From an uncultured Oscillospiraceae bacterium (GTDB lineage: Bacteria > Bacillota > Clostridia > Oscillospirales > Oscillospiraceae): a stretch of 15,202 nt of DNA. The DNA lies in the NCBI GenBank assembly GCA_934615645.1, contig CAKTTR010000049.1, positions 1 to 15,202 on the forward strand, written 5' to 3'. Positions 5,391 to 13,231 of this stretch are shown one piece after another (position 1 is the stretch's first letter; each line of letters starts with the position of its first letter). The notes beneath the pieces are model-generated. The model searched no databases. It saw only the letters and a list, made by a program, of their open reading frames with translations, and had not been told where the DNA came from. Both the position numbers and the translations under genes were made by a program.

Positions 5391-6785
5391 ATGATGCAAT
5401 GTTCACGCGCGTTGGCGCGGCGCTTGGCCCGCCGGTTGGAGCGGCGCGGGGAGAAAATGTCGCCGGCGCGGTATATTGTGCTGGTATTTCTGGCGCTGAT
5501 TCTGCTGGGCAGCGCATTGCTGTGTTTGCCGGTGGCTTCTCGAAACGGGCATAGCTGCGGCTTTGGCACGGCGCTGTTCACCGCCACATCCGCGACCTGT
5601 GTGACGGGCCTTTCCCTGGTCGATACCTACACCCAATGGAGTGGCTTTGGCCAGGCGGTGCTGCTGGTGCTGATCCAGGTGGGCGGCCTGGGGTTTATGA
5701 CCGTCGCCTGTGTGTTTTTCCTGATGCTCCGGCGCAGGATCGGGCTCAAGAGCCGGATGTTGCTGGCGGCGGCGCTGGGCCTTTCCGATATGCAGGGGAT
5801 CGTCCGCCTGGTGCGGCGTATCCTGGGCGGGACGGCGATTTTGGAAGCGGGCGGCGCATTGGCGCTGGCGGTGCGGTTTTCTGCCCAGATGCCCTTGGGC
5901 CGCGCGCTCTGGCTGGGCGTGTTTCACGCGGTCTCCGCGTTTTGCAATGCCGGGTTTGATCTTTTGGGCTGCATCGCCCCCGGGGCGAGCATCGCGCCGT
6001 ACGGGGCGGACCCGGTGGTCTGCGGCGTTTTGATGGCGCTGATCGTCTGCGGCGGGATCGGCTTTTTCGTTTGGGCGGATTGTATTGCTGCCCGGTTTTC
6101 GTTCCGGCGGCTGACGGTCTATAGCCGCCTGGTCCTGGTGGCGACGGCGGTGCTGCTTCTGGTCAGCTGGGGCGCGTATGCCGCGCTGGAATGGCAGAAC
6201 CCGGCGACGCTCGGGCTACGGCCAGCGGGCCAGAAGCTGCTAATGGCACTGTTTGAAGCGGTAACGATGCGTACGGCGGGCTTTGCGGGCTTTGACCAGA
6301 GCGGGCTGACCCAGGGGGCCAAGGCGCTGAGCATCGTTTGTATGCTGATTGGCGGCGCGAGCGGCTCCACGGCAGGGGGCATGAAGGTCGGAACGGCTGC
6401 GATCTTGCTGCTCGCAGCACTGCAGGCGCTGCGGGGCAAGCGGTATTGCAGTGTCTTTGGGCGTACAATTACGCCGGAGCAGATTCTAAACGCGATGGCA
6501 ACGGCGGTGTGCATGGTCGGTGCGGCGTTTTTTGGCGCGATGGTGCTTACAATTACGGACGGCGTGCCGTTTTTGGAGGCAGCCTTTGAAACGGCGTCTG
6601 CGATGGGGACGGTTGGCTTGACCTGTGGGCTGACCCCGACGCTGGGCGTCGTGAGCCAAGCAATTTTGATTATTCTGATGTTCTTTGGCCGGGTTGGGAT
6701 CATGACCTTTGGCGTTGGCTTCCTGCTGCGGGACAATGCGGCGGATCGCTATCACTACGCCCCGGCAAAAATGATGATCGGGTAA
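5391..6785 (+). CDS. ktrB: Potassium channel/transporter subunit, TrkH/KtrB family
   Basis: 464 aa integral membrane K+ translocating subunit. Four pore-loop repeats are visible by their filter-like segments: TATSATCVTGLSLVDT, FHAVSAFCNAGFDLLG, EAVTMRTAGFAGFDQ and ETASAMGTVGLTCG. Each is flanked by hydrophobic helices, the expected four M1-P-M2 layout. An Arg-rich N-terminus (RALARRLARRLERR) is probably cytosolic. The length and the single-RCK partner downstream favour KtrB over classical TrkH. ATG 5391 is chosen because GGAGG (5380-5384) sits 6 nt upstream; the frame is open back to a TTG at 5346, and ATG 5457 is an alternative with GGGGAG only 3 nt away. It heads the long plus-strand block; ktrA follows after 90 nt. 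Confidence 0.92.
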   Translation: MMQCSRALARRLARRLERRGEKMSPARYIVLVFLALILLGSALLCLPVASRNGHSCGFGTALFTATSATCVTGLSLVDTYTQWSGFGQAVLLVLIQVGGLGFMTVACVFFLMLRRRIGLKSRMLLAAALGLSDMQGIVRLVRRILGGTAILEAGGALALAVRFSAQMPLGRALWLGVFHAVSAFCNAGFDLLGCIAPGASIAPYGADPVVCGVLMALIVCGGIGFFVWADCIAARFSFRRLTVYSRLVLVATAVLLLVSWGAYAALEWQNPATLGLRPAGQKLLMALFEAVTMRTAGFAGFDQSGLTQGAKALSIVCMLIGGASGSTAGGMKVGTAAILLLAALQALRGKRYCSVFGRTITPEQILNAMATAVCMVGAAFFGAMVLTITDGVPFLEAAFETASAMGTVGLTCGLTPTLGVVSQAILIILMFFGRVGIMTFGVGFLLRDNAADRYHYAPAKMMIG

Positions 6786-6798
6786 CGCAGCTCTCACG

Positions 6799-6833
6799 CC
6801 GGATGCAACCGGACGAAAATCCGGTTTATCCGG
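6799..6833 (+). promoter_or_regulatory. Nested hairpin between ktrB and ktrA
   Basis: An inner stem AACCGGA (6807-6813) pairs with TCCGGTT (6820-6826), loop CGAAAA. An outer stem CCGGAT (6799-6804) pairs with ATCCGG (6828-6833), with a small bulge between. No T-run follows, so it is more likely an mRNA processing, stability or partial attenuation element than a full terminator. It may set the KtrB:KtrA ratio. Confidence 0.5.
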
Positions 6834-6875
6834 ATGATAAAATTTAGCTGGATTATAAAGAGAGGATAACGGCGA

Positions 6876-7523
6876 ATGAAGACATTTGCAGTGATCGGCT
6901 TGGGCCGGTTCGGCGCGGCTGTGGCGGAGAAATTGGCAGCCCTGGGGCATTCTGTTTTGGCGATCGACGAGAGCCAGCAGCTGGTCGAGCAGCTGGCCGA
7001 CCGGGTGACCCGGGCCGTCGTAGCTGACGCGCGGGAGGAGGACGTCCTCCGGAGCCTGGGCGTGCAGAATGTGGACTGCGCCGTCATTGCCATCGGCAGT
7101 GATGTGGCGGCCAGCATTTTGGTGACGATGCTCTGCAAGGAGTTGGGCATCGGGCAGGTGGTCTGCAAGGCGGGCAGCCGGGAGCATAAGCGCGCCCTAA
7201 TCAAGCTGGGCGCGGACCGGGTCATCATCCCGGAGCAGGAGATGGGCGATAAGCTGGCCCAGAGTCTAATCTCCGGCAATGTGCTGGAGCAGATCGCCCT
7301 TTCAGAAGAGTATAGCATTGCGGAACTGGCCGCACCGGCTTCGTGGGCAGGCAAGACGCTGCGCGCACTGGATATCCGGGCAAAGTACCATGTCTCTGTC
7401 ATCGCGCTGCGGCGGGGCAATGACATTACGGTCTCACCAGGCGCGGATGCGGCAATCGCCGCGGGCGATACACTGGTCGCCCTGGGCACGGTCAGAGACC
7501 TGGCGCGGGTGATGAAGCGATGA
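6876..7523 (+). CDS. ktrA: KtrA/TrkA-family RCK regulatory subunit
   Basis: 215 aa, cytosolic gating ring protein of the Ktr K+ uptake system. It has an RCK_N Rossmann domain with the nucleotide motif GLGRFG at 8-13 and the acidic strand end AIDES. VADAREEDVLRSLGV and the C-helix region VVCKAGSREHKRALIKLGADRVIIPE are standard. An RCK_C domain (about 135-215) has the pattern ELAAPASWAGKTLRALDIR ... ITVSPGADAAIAAGDTLVALG. The single RCK_N/RCK_C pair matches KtrA/KtrC rather than two-repeat TrkA. Family members gate with ATP/ADP, and RCK_C domains may bind c-di-AMP; neither can be confirmed here. AGAGG at 6861-6865 precedes the ATG by 10 nt. Its stop overlaps the next start (ATGA at 7520-7523), so translation of the two is coupled. 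Confidence 0.92.
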   Translation: MKTFAVIGLGRFGAAVAEKLAALGHSVLAIDESQQLVEQLADRVTRAVVADAREEDVLRSLGVQNVDCAVIAIGSDVAASILVTMLCKELGIGQVVCKAGSREHKRALIKLGADRVIIPEQEMGDKLAQSLISGNVLEQIALSEEYSIAELAAPASWAGKTLRALDIRAKYHVSVIALRRGNDITVSPGADAAIAAGDTLVALGTVRDLARVMKR

Positions 7524-8266
7524 AGCGGGTCACGAGCCGCCATAATGCGGCGCTGCAGCATGTGCGGAAGCTGCAGGCGTCGCGGTCGTACCGGTATGGC
7601 TGCGGGCAATTTGTCGCCGACGGGACGAAGCTCTTTGCCGAGGCGCTGCAATGGCTGCCGGGGTTGGAGCTTGTGGTCGCGGCGGACGGTGTACCGCTGC
7701 CGCCGCTGCCGGCGGGGCTGGAGGAGATCCGGGTCCCGGCGGATGTGATGCAGTGGCTCTCGCAGATGCAGGCGCCCCAGGGCGTCCTCTTTGTCGGGCG
7801 ATTGCCAGAGCCACGCCCGCTTGCCATCACGCCGGGTTGCCTGATTTTGGACGGCCTGCAGGACCCGGGGAACCTGGGCACGATCCTGCGGACGGCGGAC
7901 GCGCTGGAGATCCCTGTGATCCTCAGCAGCGGCTGCGCGGACCCGTACAGCGCGAAGACCGTCCGGGCGAGCATGGGCGCAATTTTTCGGACGCCGCCCC
8001 AGATGGGGGAGACCCAAGCGGTCCTGGACGCCTGCCGGGCGCAGCGCATCCCGCTGGCGGTGACGGCGCTGAGCCCCCAGGCGGTGGATATCCGCCAGGG
8101 GAACCCGGCGGAATGCGCCGTCGTCATCGGCAGTGAGGGGCGCGGCGTCAGCGCGGCATTTTTGCAGGCGGCGCAGCGGCAGTTGATCATTCCCATGCAT
8201 CCGCGCTGCGAATCGCTCAATGCAGCCATTGCGGCGGCGATCGTCATGTGGCAGATGAGACAGTGA
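7520..8266 (+). CDS. TrmH/SpoU-family RNA 2'-O-methyltransferase
   Basis: 248 aa. This class transfers methyl from S-adenosylmethionine to a ribose 2'-OH in rRNA or tRNA. The N-terminal substrate-binding region begins VTSRHNAALQHVRKLQASRSYR and contains FVADGTKLFAEAL, as in RlmB/TsnR-like members. The SPOUT trefoil-knot domain carries all three motifs: NLGTILRTADA (118-128, with the catalytic-site Arg and Asn), IGSEGRG ending at 209, and ESLNAA (231-236) preceded by IPMHPRC. The start overlaps the ktrA stop by 4 nt. dprA follows 10 nt after the stop. The exact target nucleotide cannot be read; a 23S rRNA site is the likeliest by similarity to RlmB-like enzymes. Confidence 0.9.
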   Translation: MKRVTSRHNAALQHVRKLQASRSYRYGCGQFVADGTKLFAEALQWLPGLELVVAADGVPLPPLPAGLEEIRVPADVMQWLSQMQAPQGVLFVGRLPEPRPLAITPGCLILDGLQDPGNLGTILRTADALEIPVILSSGCADPYSAKTVRASMGAIFRTPPQMGETQAVLDACRAQRIPLAVTALSPQAVDIRQGNPAECAVVIGSEGRGVSAAFLQAAQRQLIIPMHPRCESLNAAIAAAIVMWQMRQ

Positions 8267-8276
8267 GGCGAGGAAG

Positions 8277-9500
8277 ATGCTGCAATACTTCGTATGGCTG
8301 GCGAGCCTGCCGGGCCTGGGCAGCCGCAAAAAGCAGCAACTGCTTGCGGCCTTCGGGACGCCGGAGCTTCTGTTCTATGCGAGCCGGTCGGAGCTGGCGG
8401 CGCTGGACTGCCTGCGCCGGGAGCAGCTCGACCTGCTGCTGGACCGGGATCTGACACTGGCCCGGCGCATTTTAGACGACTGCGCCGAGAAGGGCATTGG
8501 CATCCTGCCGTGCAGCGATACGCTCTATAGTCAGAAGCTGCGCAGCATTGACGACGCACCGGTGGTGCTCTATTATCAGGGCGTCATGCCGCCGGTGGAC
8601 ACGCGGCCCAGTATCGCCGTCGTCGGGACCCGGGATGCGACGGATTATGGCCTGCTCCACGCAAAGCGCTTCGGCTACCAGCTGGCAAAGGGCGGCGCAA
8701 TTGTCGTCTCCGGCTGCGCACTGGGGATCGACACCGTGGCGATGAAGGGCGCACTGACCGGCGGCGGTCCGGTGATTGGCGTCCTAGGCGGCGGGCTCGA
8801 TCGGCCTTATCCGCCGCAGAATGCGGAGCTGTTTGAAGATATTCGCCATTATGGCTGCCTGATCAGTGCGTACCCACCGGGCACGCCGCCGAAGCGGGAG
8901 CATTTTCCCCGCAGAAACCGGCTTATTAGCGGACTGAGTGACGGCGTAGCGGTCATGGAAGCGCCAGCCAGAAGCGGCGCGATGATCACCGCCCGGTATG
9001 CAGCCGAGCAGGGCAGAGATGTCTTTGCACTGCCCGGTAGCGTGGACGCGGCGGGGAGCGCCGGGCCACATCAGCTGATCCGCGACGGCGCGGCCCTGGT
9101 GGAGGACGGTACGCAGATCCTTGCAAGCTACGCCCAGCAGTACCGGATCGTCTGGCAGGAGAGCGGGCTGCATCCCATCGGATTGCACCCGGATGAGGCG
9201 GCTTTGCCGAAAAAAATAACAAAAACTACGACATCCGCCCCGAAAAAGGACAAAATAGACGTTGACAACGAGCCTTCCAGGGATTATATTGACGTCAATA
9301 TGATTTTGCAGGAGCTGGACGCCGGGCAGCAGAAGATCGTCCTGGCGCTGCAGGACGGCCCGCAGGTGCCGGAGCTGCTGGCCCAGACGCTGGGCCTTGC
9401 GCCGCAGGATTTGCTTGCGGACCTGACCCTGCTGCAGATCAGCGGCTACGTCGTCCGTATGCCGGACGGGCAATTTTGTCTGGCGGCGAAATCGACGTAA
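8277..9500 (+). CDS. dprA: DNA-processing protein DprA
   Basis: 407 aa. DprA binds ssDNA and loads RecA during natural transformation, and is also kept in many species with no known competence. The N-terminal helix-hairpin region (LASLPGLGSRKKQQLLAAFG) is followed by the Rossmann-like domain with VVGTRDATDYG (from 115), SGCALGIDTVA, GGGLDRPYPPQN (171-182), FPRRNRLISGLSDGVAVMEA, SGAMITARYAAEQGRDVFALPGS (in two parts) and HQLIRDGA. A winged-helix C-terminus covers about 343-405. Between them is a Lys/Thr/Asp-rich linker (about 311-343: PKKITKTTTSAPKKDKIDVD), making it longer than the usual roughly 360 aa. This linker is AT-rich and carries promoter-like DNA. GAGG at 8265-8268 lies 8 nt before the ATG. 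Confidence 0.95.
   Translation: MLQYFVWLASLPGLGSRKKQQLLAAFGTPELLFYASRSELAALDCLRREQLDLLLDRDLTLARRILDDCAEKGIGILPCSDTLYSQKLRSIDDAPVVLYYQGVMPPVDTRPSIAVVGTRDATDYGLLHAKRFGYQLAKGGAIVVSGCALGIDTVAMKGALTGGGPVIGVLGGGLDRPYPPQNAELFEDIRHYGCLISAYPPGTPPKREHFPRRNRLISGLSDGVAVMEAPARSGAMITARYAAEQGRDVFALPGSVDAAGSAGPHQLIRDGAALVEDGTQILASYAQQYRIVWQESGLHPIGLHPDEAALPKKITKTTTSAPKKDKIDVDNEPSRDYIDVNMILQELDAGQQKIVLALQDGPQVPELLAQTLGLAPQDLLADLTLLQISGYVVRMPDGQFCLAAKST
9262..9290 (+). promoter_or_regulatory. Internal near-consensus promoter inside dprA, facing topA
   Basis: TTGACA (9262-9267), 17 nt, TATATT (9285-9290): one mismatch from full consensus. It lies in the AT-rich DprA linker, with the topA ATG 254 nt beyond the -10. 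It could supply topA, trmFO, plsX and rnc independently of ktrB transcription. Confidence 0.55.
9286..9301. promoter_or_regulatory. 16-bp perfect palindrome over the -10 of the internal promoter
   Basis: ATATTGACGTCAATAT is fully self-complementary and covers most of the -10 and the expected start site. That is a classic operator position for a dimeric repressor. It codes for part of YIDVNM in DprA. No other copy was seen in the window. Confidence 0.4.
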
Positions 9501-9544
9501 AAACGAGCGGCGCTCGCCGCTTCGAAAAAATGCGGAGGTCTTCC

Positions 9545-11902
9545 ATGGCAAAGGAAGCAACAAATTTGGTTATTGTGGAGTCGCCGTCGAAGGCGAAGAC
9601 CATTGGAAAATATTTGGGGCCGGACTATCTGGTCAAGGCAAGCATGGGCCATCTGCGCGATCTGCCGAAGAGCAAATTTGGCATTGATCTGGACCATGAT
9701 TTTACGCCGATTTATCAGCCCATGAAGGGCAAAGAGGCAATTATTAAGGAGCTGACGCAGCTTTCCAAGGATGCGTCCATGATCTATCTCGCAACCGACC
9801 CGGACCGCGAGGGGGAGGCCATCTCCTGGCATTTGAAGGAGCTGCTGCAGCTGCCGGATGACAAAAGCTGCCGCGTGACCTTTAACGAGATCACGCAGAA
9901 GGTCGTCCGCCAGTCCATCGCGGATCCCCGGGAGATCGACCAGCGGCTGGTGGACGCGCAGCAGGCGCGGCGGCTGCTGGACCGGATCGTTGGCTATCAG
10001 CTCAGCCCGCTTCTGTGGAAAAAGATCCGCCGGGGCCTGTCTGCCGGGCGCGTGCAGTCCGTGGCGACGCGGCTTGTTGTGGAGCGGGAGGAGGAGATCC
10101 GCGCGTTCGTCCCCCAGGAGTACTGGACGCTGGATGCCCAGTTTACCCGCATTGGCAAACCGGGGACGTTCGTCGGCCACTATCACGGTGAGGACAAGAA
10201 GCGGGAGCTGCATTCGGAGCAAGAGGTGCAGCAGATCATTGACGATGTCCAGGGTAAGCCCTTTACCGTCCAGAGTGTCAAGCGGACGGAGAAAAAGCGG
10301 ACACCGCCTGCCCCGTTTATCACCTCGACCCTCCAGCAGGAGGCGTCGCGGAAGCTGAATATGACGCCGAAGTGGACCATGGCCGTGGCCCAGCAGCTGT
10401 ATGAAGGCGTCGATGTGGCGGATGTCGGCACCGTCGGCCTCATTACCTATATGCGTACCGACTCGCTGCGCCTTTCGGAAGAGGCGCTGGCGGCGGCGGG
10501 GGAATTTATCACCCAGCGCTACGGCCCCCGGTATTATAACGGCGCGCCCCGCCGGTACAAGACGAGCAACGCCGCCCAGGACGCCCACGAAGCCATCCGG
10601 CCCAGCAATGTGCAGCTGGACCCGGAGTCCATCAAGGCAAGCCTGTCGCGGGACCAGTACCGGCTTTATAAGCTGATCTGGAGCCGCTTTGTGGCCACGC
10701 AGATGAGCAATGCTCTTTATGACGCCGTGGCCATCACGACGGAATGCGCCGGGCATCTGTTCCGCGCGAATCATCAGAGCCTGAAATTCGCCGGGTTCAC
10801 TGCCGTCTATGAAGAGGGCAAGGACGACGAGCAGGAGGAAAAGGGTGCGGCCCTGCCGAATCTTGCAGAGGGCGAGCAGCTCAGCGCCGATAAAATGGAA
10901 AAGCAGCAGCACTTTACCCAGCCGCCTGCCCGCTATACCGAGGCGACGCTGGTCAAGGCGATGGAGGAAAAGGGCGTCGGCCGCCCGTCGACGTACGCGG
11001 CCATCGTCTCGACGATCCAGGACCGGGAATATGTCCTCAAAAAGGACAAGCGGCTGATGCCGACGGCCCTGGGCGAGGTCGTGACGAACCTGATGAAGGA
11101 GCGCTTCCAGGATATCGTCGACGTGGCGTTTACGGCCCACATGGAAGACGAGCTGGACGATGTCGAAGCCGGGAAAGTGGGCTGGAAGGAAGTCCTGGAG
11201 AAATTCTACGCGGGCTTCCATCAGGAGATGGTCGATGCGGAGGCGGCGCTGGAGGGCGTGCGCATCAAGGTCCCGGAGGAGGAGACGGACGAGGTCTGCG
11301 AGCTCTGCGGGCGCAAGATGGTCATCAAGAGCGGGCGGTTTGGCCGGTTCTTAGCCTGCCCCGGCTATCCGGAGTGCAAAAATACAAAGCCGCTGGTCGA
11401 GCATATGCCGGGCCGCTGCCCCAAGTGCGGCAGCGGGATGCTGAAGCGGAAATCGGGCAAGGGCTATGTCTACTATGCCTGCGAAAAGGGCGCGGAATGC
11501 GGCTTTATGTCCTGGGACGTGCCGACGGAGCTGGACTGCCCGGAGTGCGGGCAGACGCTGTTCAAAAAGTCGGGCCGCGGGCATATGAAGCCCTTCTGTA
11601 TCAACGAAAAATGCGTGAATTTCCTGCCGGAGGACAAGCGCGGCTATAAGCGCAAGCCGAAGCAGGAGGAGAAGACCGACGAGGCCGCCGAGACAGCCGA
11701 GAAGGCGGAGAAGGCAGAGACCGCTGAGACCGCCGAAAAGAGCGCGGCAAAGCCCGCGGCCAAGGCGGCCAAAAAGCCCGCGGCCAAGGCGGCGAAGAAG
11801 CCTGCGTCTAAGACGGCAAAGAAGCCTGCGGCCAAGGCCGCCAAGAAGCCCGCCGCCAAGGCAAAGCCGAAGGCGGCGCAGGCGAAGGAAAAACAGGAGT
11901 GA
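9545..11902 (+). CDS. topA: DNA topoisomerase I (type IA) with H1-like C-terminal tail
   Basis: 785 aa. It relaxes negative supercoils through a 5'-phosphotyrosine intermediate. The TOPRIM domain has VIVESPSKAKTIGKYLG (catalytic Glu12) and TDPDREGE (84-91). The active-site Tyr is residue 302 in ITYMRTDS. The remainder of the core is full length. Three C4 zinc ribbons follow: CELC from 585 with CPGYPEC, CPKC with CEKGAEC, and CPECG with CINEKC. Residues about 702-785 are low complexity: an acidic/Ala stretch, then five repeats of the type PAAKAAKK (737-776). ATG 9545 has GGAGG (9534-9538) 6 nt upstream; an in-frame ATG 9530 lacks one. It lies 44 nt after dprA and its stop is 2 nt before the trmFO start. 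Confidence 0.97.
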   Translation: MAKEATNLVIVESPSKAKTIGKYLGPDYLVKASMGHLRDLPKSKFGIDLDHDFTPIYQPMKGKEAIIKELTQLSKDASMIYLATDPDREGEAISWHLKELLQLPDDKSCRVTFNEITQKVVRQSIADPREIDQRLVDAQQARRLLDRIVGYQLSPLLWKKIRRGLSAGRVQSVATRLVVEREEEIRAFVPQEYWTLDAQFTRIGKPGTFVGHYHGEDKKRELHSEQEVQQIIDDVQGKPFTVQSVKRTEKKRTPPAPFITSTLQQEASRKLNMTPKWTMAVAQQLYEGVDVADVGTVGLITYMRTDSLRLSEEALAAAGEFITQRYGPRYYNGAPRRYKTSNAAQDAHEAIRPSNVQLDPESIKASLSRDQYRLYKLIWSRFVATQMSNALYDAVAITTECAGHLFRANHQSLKFAGFTAVYEEGKDDEQEEKGAALPNLAEGEQLSADKMEKQQHFTQPPARYTEATLVKAMEEKGVGRPSTYAAIVSTIQDREYVLKKDKRLMPTALGEVVTNLMKERFQDIVDVAFTAHMEDELDDVEAGKVGWKEVLEKFYAGFHQEMVDAEAALEGVRIKVPEEETDEVCELCGRKMVIKSGRFGRFLACPGYPECKNTKPLVEHMPGRCPKCGSGMLKRKSGKGYVYYACEKGAECGFMSWDVPTELDCPECGQTLFKKSGRGHMKPFCINEKCVNFLPEDKRGYKRKPKQEEKTDEAAETAEKAEKAETAETAEKSAAKPAAKAAKKPAAKAAKKPASKTAKKPAAKAAKKPAAKAKPKAAQAKEKQE
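11753..11872 (+). repeat. 24-bp tandem repeats encoding PAAKAAKK units in TopA
   Basis: Five consecutive 24-nt units (starts 11753, 11777, 11801, 11825, 11849) encode PAAKAAKK, PAAKAAKK, PASKTAKK, PAAKAAKK and PAAKAKPK. Units differ mainly at third codon positions, so the peptide rather than the DNA seems to be kept. Confidence 0.9.
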
Positions 11903-11904
11903 GC

Positions 11905-13212
11905 ATGGAGACGATCAAAGTAATCGGCGCGGGCCTGGCGGGTTGTGAGGCCGCCTGGCAGCTGGCCCAGCGGGGCTTTTCGGTGGCGCTGTATGAGATG
12001 AAGCCCAGCGCGATGACCCCGGCGCATCACAGCCCGGATTTTGCGGAGCTGGTGTGCTCCAACTCCTTCCGGGGCGACCGGCTGGAAAACGCCGTCGGCC
12101 TTTTGAAAGAGGAGCTGCGCCGGGCCGGGAGCCTGATCCTGTCGTGCGCCGAGGCGACGCGGGTCGAAGCCGGCGGCTGCCTGGCAGTCGACCGCTACGG
12201 CTTTTCCGGGCTGGTGACGGAGAAGATCCGCAATCACCCGAACATCACCGTTTACCCTGGCGAGGTGACCGAGGTCCCGGCGCCGCCGGTGATCATCGCG
12301 ACGGGGCCCCTGACCTCTGACGCTTTGTCTGACGCCATCGCGGCGTATTTCGGGCAGGGGGAGTATCTGAATTTCTTCGACGCCGCTGCGCCGCTTGTCA
12401 CGGCGGAGAGCATTGATATGACGAAGGCCTGGTTTGCCTCCCGCTACGACCGGGGGACGCCGGATTACATCAACTGCGCCCTGCCGGAGGCGGTCTACCG
12501 GCAATTTGTGCAGGCGCTGGCCAGCGCAGAGGAAGCGCCGGTCCACGGCTTTGAGGACAAGCTGGTCTTTGAAGGCTGTATGCCGGTGGAGGTCATGGCC
12601 CGGCGGGGGATCGACACGCTGCGCTACGGCCCGCTCAAGCCTGTCGGCCTGGCGGACCCGGCCACGGGGCGGGAGCCCTACGCCGTCGTCCAGCTGCGGA
12701 AGGACAACGCCGCCGGGACGGTCTATAATATGGTCGGCTTCCAGACCCATCTGCGGTTTGGGGAGCAGAAGCGGGTCTTTTCCATGATCCCGGCGCTGGC
12801 CAATGCGGAATTTGTCCGCTACGGCGTCATGCACCGGAATACCTTCTTAAATTCGCCCCAGCTGCTGGACCGTGGCTACGCCGACCGGCGGGACCCGCTG
12901 ACGGCCTTCGCCGGGCAGATGACCGGCGTGGAGGGCTATGTGGAGTCCACCGCCTCCGGCTATCTGGCGGCGGTGACCCTGGCGGCCCGGCTGCAGGGCA
13001 AGCCTGTGCCGGACTTTACACAAAGAACAGCCATCGGCGCGCTGGGCTATTATATCAGCGACCCGAGCGTGAAAAATTTCCAGCCGATGAATATCAACTT
13101 CGGCATTCTGGAGCCCCTGGGCTACCGGGTCAAGGGCAAGGCCAATAAAAACCTGGCCATCGCCCAGCGGGCGCTGGAAACGCTGGATACGCTGCTGGAA
13201 ACCGGAATCTGA
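11905..13212 (+). CDS. trmFO: Methylenetetrahydrofolate-tRNA-(uracil-54-C5)-methyltransferase
   Basis: 435 aa flavoprotein that makes ribothymidine at position 54 of tRNA, using methylenetetrahydrofolate and FADH2. The FAD dinucleotide motif is VIGAGLAGCEAAWQLAQRG (Gly8, Gly10, Gly13, Glu15). Diagnostic TrmFO segments are YEMKPSAMTPAHHSPDFAEL, VCSNSFR ... NAVGLLKEELRR, and FEGCMPVEVMARRG. Cys51 and Cys225 sit where the B. subtilis enzyme has its two functional cysteines. The C-terminal part has ALGYYISDPSVKNFQPMNIN, also typical. ATG 11905 is preferred over GTG 11899 because AGGAG (11895-11899) is 5 nt upstream of the ATG and overlaps the GTG. It is packed against topA, as in many Firmicutes. 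plsX follows after 19 nt. Confidence 0.96.
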   Translation: METIKVIGAGLAGCEAAWQLAQRGFSVALYEMKPSAMTPAHHSPDFAELVCSNSFRGDRLENAVGLLKEELRRAGSLILSCAEATRVEAGGCLAVDRYGFSGLVTEKIRNHPNITVYPGEVTEVPAPPVIIATGPLTSDALSDAIAAYFGQGEYLNFFDAAAPLVTAESIDMTKAWFASRYDRGTPDYINCALPEAVYRQFVQALASAEEAPVHGFEDKLVFEGCMPVEVMARRGIDTLRYGPLKPVGLADPATGREPYAVVQLRKDNAAGTVYNMVGFQTHLRFGEQKRVFSMIPALANAEFVRYGVMHRNTFLNSPQLLDRGYADRRDPLTAFAGQMTGVEGYVESTASGYLAAVTLAARLQGKPVPDFTQRTAIGALGYYISDPSVKNFQPMNINFGILEPLGYRVKGKANKNLAIAQRALETLDTLLETGI

Positions 13213-13231
13213 GAGATAGGAGGTCCCGACG

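Noticed and set aside
5162..5554. 130-aa plus-strand frame between GGGtGRT and ktrB
   Set aside because: It begins inside the terminator hairpin, overlaps the ktrB promoter and start in another frame, and has no recognisable domain.
7037..7050. 14-bp palindrome GGAGGACGTCCTCC in ktrA
   Set aside because: GC-rich and explained by codons for EEDVL; not placed at a promoter, so treated as chance.
9492..9531. Possible terminator between dprA and topA
   Set aside because: Only a weak 5-bp stem (GCGGC/GCCGC) with an A-run, no T-run, after it; unlikely to stop plus-strand transcription.
9446..11221. 591-aa open frame on the minus strand opposite topA
   Set aside because: Antisense of a clear topoisomerase gene; no family resemblance.
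11899..11904. GTG start for trmFO overlapping the topA stop
   Set aside because: The AGGAG ribosome-binding site overlaps this codon and is correctly spaced for ATG 11905 instead.
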